DNA of 64,000 nt from Candidatus Altimarinota bacterium. GTDB lineage: Bacteria > Patescibacteriota > Gracilibacteria > JAUYGZ01. The DNA is taken from positions 248,001-312,000 of the forward strand of contig JARGOK010000002.1 of assembly GCA_029233985.1 (NCBI GenBank). Direction: 5' to 3'. Position 1 is the first letter of the stretch. The number at the start of each line of letters is the position of its first letter. Made by a program: the position numbers and the translations under genes. Shown here in pieces: positions 61,909 to 64,000 of this stretch. The notes under the pieces were generated by a model. It worked only from the letters and a program-made list of their open reading frames with translations. It ran no database searches and was not told the origin of the DNA.

Positions 61909-62332
61909 AATCAACTGCGCAATTCGAAAATCCGCGTATTATCCAAAATCCACAATAACCGCAAAGGGGATCCAACATCAGACTCACCGTGGTGACGAAT
62001 GCGGAACCCCATATTGAATCTTGCTGGTTACGGATAATATGTCTCGTTGGTTCGAGAATGGAATCGTTTGCGTGGTTATTTAAGAAATCTCGATGCTACT
62101 ATTAGAATAACAAAGCATTCAACCTATTACTCTGTCATTCAAAGCTAAGAAGAATCTTGAATTTGATTATAATGAAAATGATAAAAGAGCATCAGCATTT
62201 TTGAATCCATATCTCCCTTTATAGTTCTATGTCTATACTGACCAAACAAACCTGTTGAGAAAGATTCTTCGTTCCTCTGAATAACAGGCTTTTGACCATT
62301 TGTAGATTCGCATACTGCGGCCGGATGATAAT
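61909..62332. other. Long intergenic region
   Basis: About 420 bp with no gene of credible length. Two adjacent plus-strand stretches of ~35 codons in different frames (62035-62145 and 62110-62225; phrases VREWNRLRGYLRNLDATIRI and ENDKRASAFLNPYLPL) might be a frameshifted remnant. An imperfect CCTGTT...AACAGG hairpin lies near 62250-62290. Confidence 0.4.
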
Positions 62333-62367
62333 AAAAAAGAAGCCTGAGGACATGTTCCTCAGGCTTC
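62333..62367 (-). terminator. Terminator of the gene at 62391
   Basis: Minus strand GAAGCCTGAGGA-ACATG-TCCTCAGGCTTC (12-bp perfect stem) followed by a T-run. Confidence 0.95.
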
Positions 62368-62390
62368 TTAAATACACATTTGAGTCGGCC

Positions 62391-63269
62391 CTAGTTCTTT
62401 CGCAATGATTTGTACACTGCCAAAACTCCATACATTGGAACAATACCAACGATTGACTGCAACAACATTTGGATACTGTAGATTCCAACCGTAGATGGAT
62501 TCACAAAGAGACTAAACATTTGAGAAACCGAATCTAGAGCAGCTTGAAAATTTTGTTGAGCCACATCAGCACTCAATCCAGATTCAAGACTTTCTAAAGC
62601 AGAAAAATCTACCACGGAAGACAAACCAAGCTTAAAGACGACATCGATAATCATCAAAACAACACCAGAGAGAACTCCCCAAAACAAAAGTGCTCCAAAA
62701 ACAGACCACCATCTCCCAGAGACCAAGGCTCGAGAATGCTTGATGGCTTCAAGAGGTCCATCATGATCAATGATCACCAAGAACATTCCAAATGACAATC
62801 CAAGAGCCAAGTAAATCCCCGGAACAACCAATAGAACAAATCCAATACCAATCAAAAGAGTCGCCAATATTCCAAATCCAATCATACTCAAAAGCGTCAT
62901 CCAGTAGTTTTTAGTCCCTCGAGACCATACCTCTCCAGCAGTTTGAGCAGCTTTATCATCTAATACAACTCGATAAAACCCAAAGGTTATAACCATTCCT
63001 ACCAAAGACGTGACCAAAGCGAAGATTCCAAATACTCCGAGGTATGGAACATAAGACATCCAATCAAAGGCTCCATCAAGCAAGGCTTCAGCATTTCCGA
63101 TCATTTCTAGAATAGGACCATATAAAAGAGCCGCACTCGCAGCAAAGAATACAACCGCAATCACAAAACGAAGAATCACATACCACATATACGTCTGCCA
63201 TCGGTTTTGAAGCAAGTGAGTAAACTCACCCCAACTTTGGGACAAAAGAGAAGAACTTTGCTTAGCCAT
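62391..63269 (-). CDS. Multi-pass membrane protein (GDPD-membrane-domain/YciC-like)
   Basis: 292 residues with six predicted helices (YVILRFVIAVVFFAASAALL; LGVFGIFALVTSLVGMVITF; IGFGILATLLIGIGFVLLVV and others). The signature PGIYLALGLSFGMFLVIIDHDGPLEAIKHS followed by GRWWSVFGALLFWG is that of the uncharacterised membrane family related to the membrane domain of glycerophosphodiester phosphodiesterases. No catalytic domain is present. Single gene between a terminator and dtd, 95 bp away on the same strand. Function unknown. Confidence 0.8.
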   Translation of the reverse strand: MAKQSSSLLSQSWGEFTHLLQNRWQTYMWYVILRFVIAVVFFAASAALLYGPILEMIGNAEALLDGAFDWMSYVPYLGVFGIFALVTSLVGMVITFGFYRVVLDDKAAQTAGEVWSRGTKNYWMTLLSMIGFGILATLLIGIGFVLLVVPGIYLALGLSFGMFLVIIDHDGPLEAIKHSRALVSGRWWSVFGALLFWGVLSGVVLMIIDVVFKLGLSSVVDFSALESLESGLSADVAQQNFQAALDSVSQMFSLFVNPSTVGIYSIQMLLQSIVGIVPMYGVLAVYKSLRKN

Positions 63270-63364
63270 AAAAAAAGATAAAGAAATAACACATATGATC
63301 TCATATTATCAATTTATTGCATTTGACTGAAGGAATCCCCCTTGTACAAGCAGAATCCTATGAT

Positions 63365-63826
63365 CTATTCAGATTTTTGAAGAGAATCAATCACCAAAGT
63401 AAAAGGACCATCATTCACAGATGAGACTTTCATATATGCTTGAAATTCACCTGTCTCCACTTTCAATTCACAAGCCGTCTTCAACTTCTCAACAAATTTC
63501 TCATAAGTTTGCTTCGCCTCATCAATAGCTGCGGCATCAGTAAAAGCAGGTCTCCTCCCTTGATCTACGCGTCCATAAAGCGTGAATTGAGAAACCACCA
63601 AGATTTCCAATTCAAGATCAAGAACCGACTTATCAAGAGATTTTCCTGTCTCAGGATCATCAAAAATCCGCAAATTCAGCATTTTACTGATCACATACTC
63701 CATTTGCTCCTCTCCATCACCATGTGTAATACCTAAATACACCAAAACCCCCTGATCAATCCTTCCAATGATTTCGCTATCAACCGAAACCGATGCCTGA
63801 TCGACCCTTTGTAATACAATTTTCAT
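63365..63826 (-). CDS. dtd: D-aminoacyl-tRNA deacylase
   Basis: 153 residues, normal length. Removes D-amino acids (and glycine from tRNA-Ala) from mischarged tRNAs. The start MKIVLQRVDQASVSVD, the active-site SQFTLYGRVDQGRRPAF (S-Q-x-T-L) and the C-terminal NDGPFTLVIDS (G-P motif) are all present. ATG at 63826 is chosen over an in-frame GTG three codons upstream because the family begins there. Confidence 0.95.
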   Translation of the reverse strand: MKIVLQRVDQASVSVDSEIIGRIDQGVLVYLGITHGDGEEQMEYVISKMLNLRIFDDPETGKSLDKSVLDLELEILVVSQFTLYGRVDQGRRPAFTDAAAIDEAKQTYEKFVEKLKTACELKVETGEFQAYMKVSSVNDGPFTLVIDSLQKSE

Positions 63827-64000
63827 ATTATCCACATTAAAGACACATTGATTTTAACGCACCAATACACATATGAATAGCTCCCCTACTATTTTAATCA
63901 CGTTGAAAAGATTTTTGATAAAAGAGTGTAACAAAATTCCAAGTTCATCGTATTAAACAATGCAGAACAAAAAAATCATCCTCATTTTTCATCTCATGTT

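Noticed and set aside
62040-62070. T-loop-like GGTTCGAGAAT suggesting a tRNA
   Set aside because: No cloverleaf with acceptor, D and anticodon stems could be drawn around it.

Overview
The window is a low-GC bacterial chromosome segment that looks like a Candidate Phyla Radiation (Patescibacteria) genome, possibly a Peregrinibacteria/Gracilibacteria relative (inference; no rRNA is present to confirm it). The reasons are very large S-layer-homology and adhesin-like proteins, Cys-rich DUF4215 repeats, a dimeric-type glycyl-tRNA synthetase, almost no Shine-Dalgarno sequences, tightly packed convergent genes, and a strong bias against TGA stops (17 TAA, 14 TAG and 2 TGA among 33 genes). The standard code is used: no TGA interrupts the 4365-residue frame.

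Layout. 1-7693 (minus): the N-terminal ~2560 residues of a giant exported protein running off the left edge. 7907-10150 (plus): groES-groEL under a CIRCE operator laid over a sigma70-type promoter, with a terminator. 10202-10738: an IS1595-type transposase relic that has lost its catalytic core. 11044-14012: a membrane coiled-coil protein, a Cache sensor plus PrsW-type protease operon, and a small membrane protein. 14074-29072: five secreted, modular, tailspike/tail-fibre-like proteins (all minus), with a DUF4215 protein inserted on plus. Two of the five share a 323-bp identical block, so this looks like a recombining adhesin locus. 29293-30261: a three-SLH-domain protein.

30714-33632: rpsO-pnp, with an S15 carrying a long Lys/Ala/Pro tail. 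33728-40881: priA (apparently with a non-AUG start), a small unknown gene, galE, a two-domain glycosyltransferase and mtaB. 40878-53975 (minus): a 4365-residue protein made of repeated propeller/Ig modules and closed by SLH domains. 54077-55438: glyQS. 55743-59499 (minus): a complete riboflavin operon ribE-ribH-ribB-ribA-ribD, several of whose genes contain in-frame short-repeat insertions. 59648-63826: a HAD phosphatase, a PP2C-like phosphatase with a membrane partner, a multi-pass membrane protein and dtd.

Together the window encodes much of a cell-surface programme: SLH anchors, giant repeat proteins, a set of interchangeable fibre proteins, envelope glycosylation (galE, GT2-GT4) and membrane proteolysis/sensing. 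These lie between conserved housekeeping genes. No tRNA, rRNA, CRISPR array or intact mobile element was recognised.
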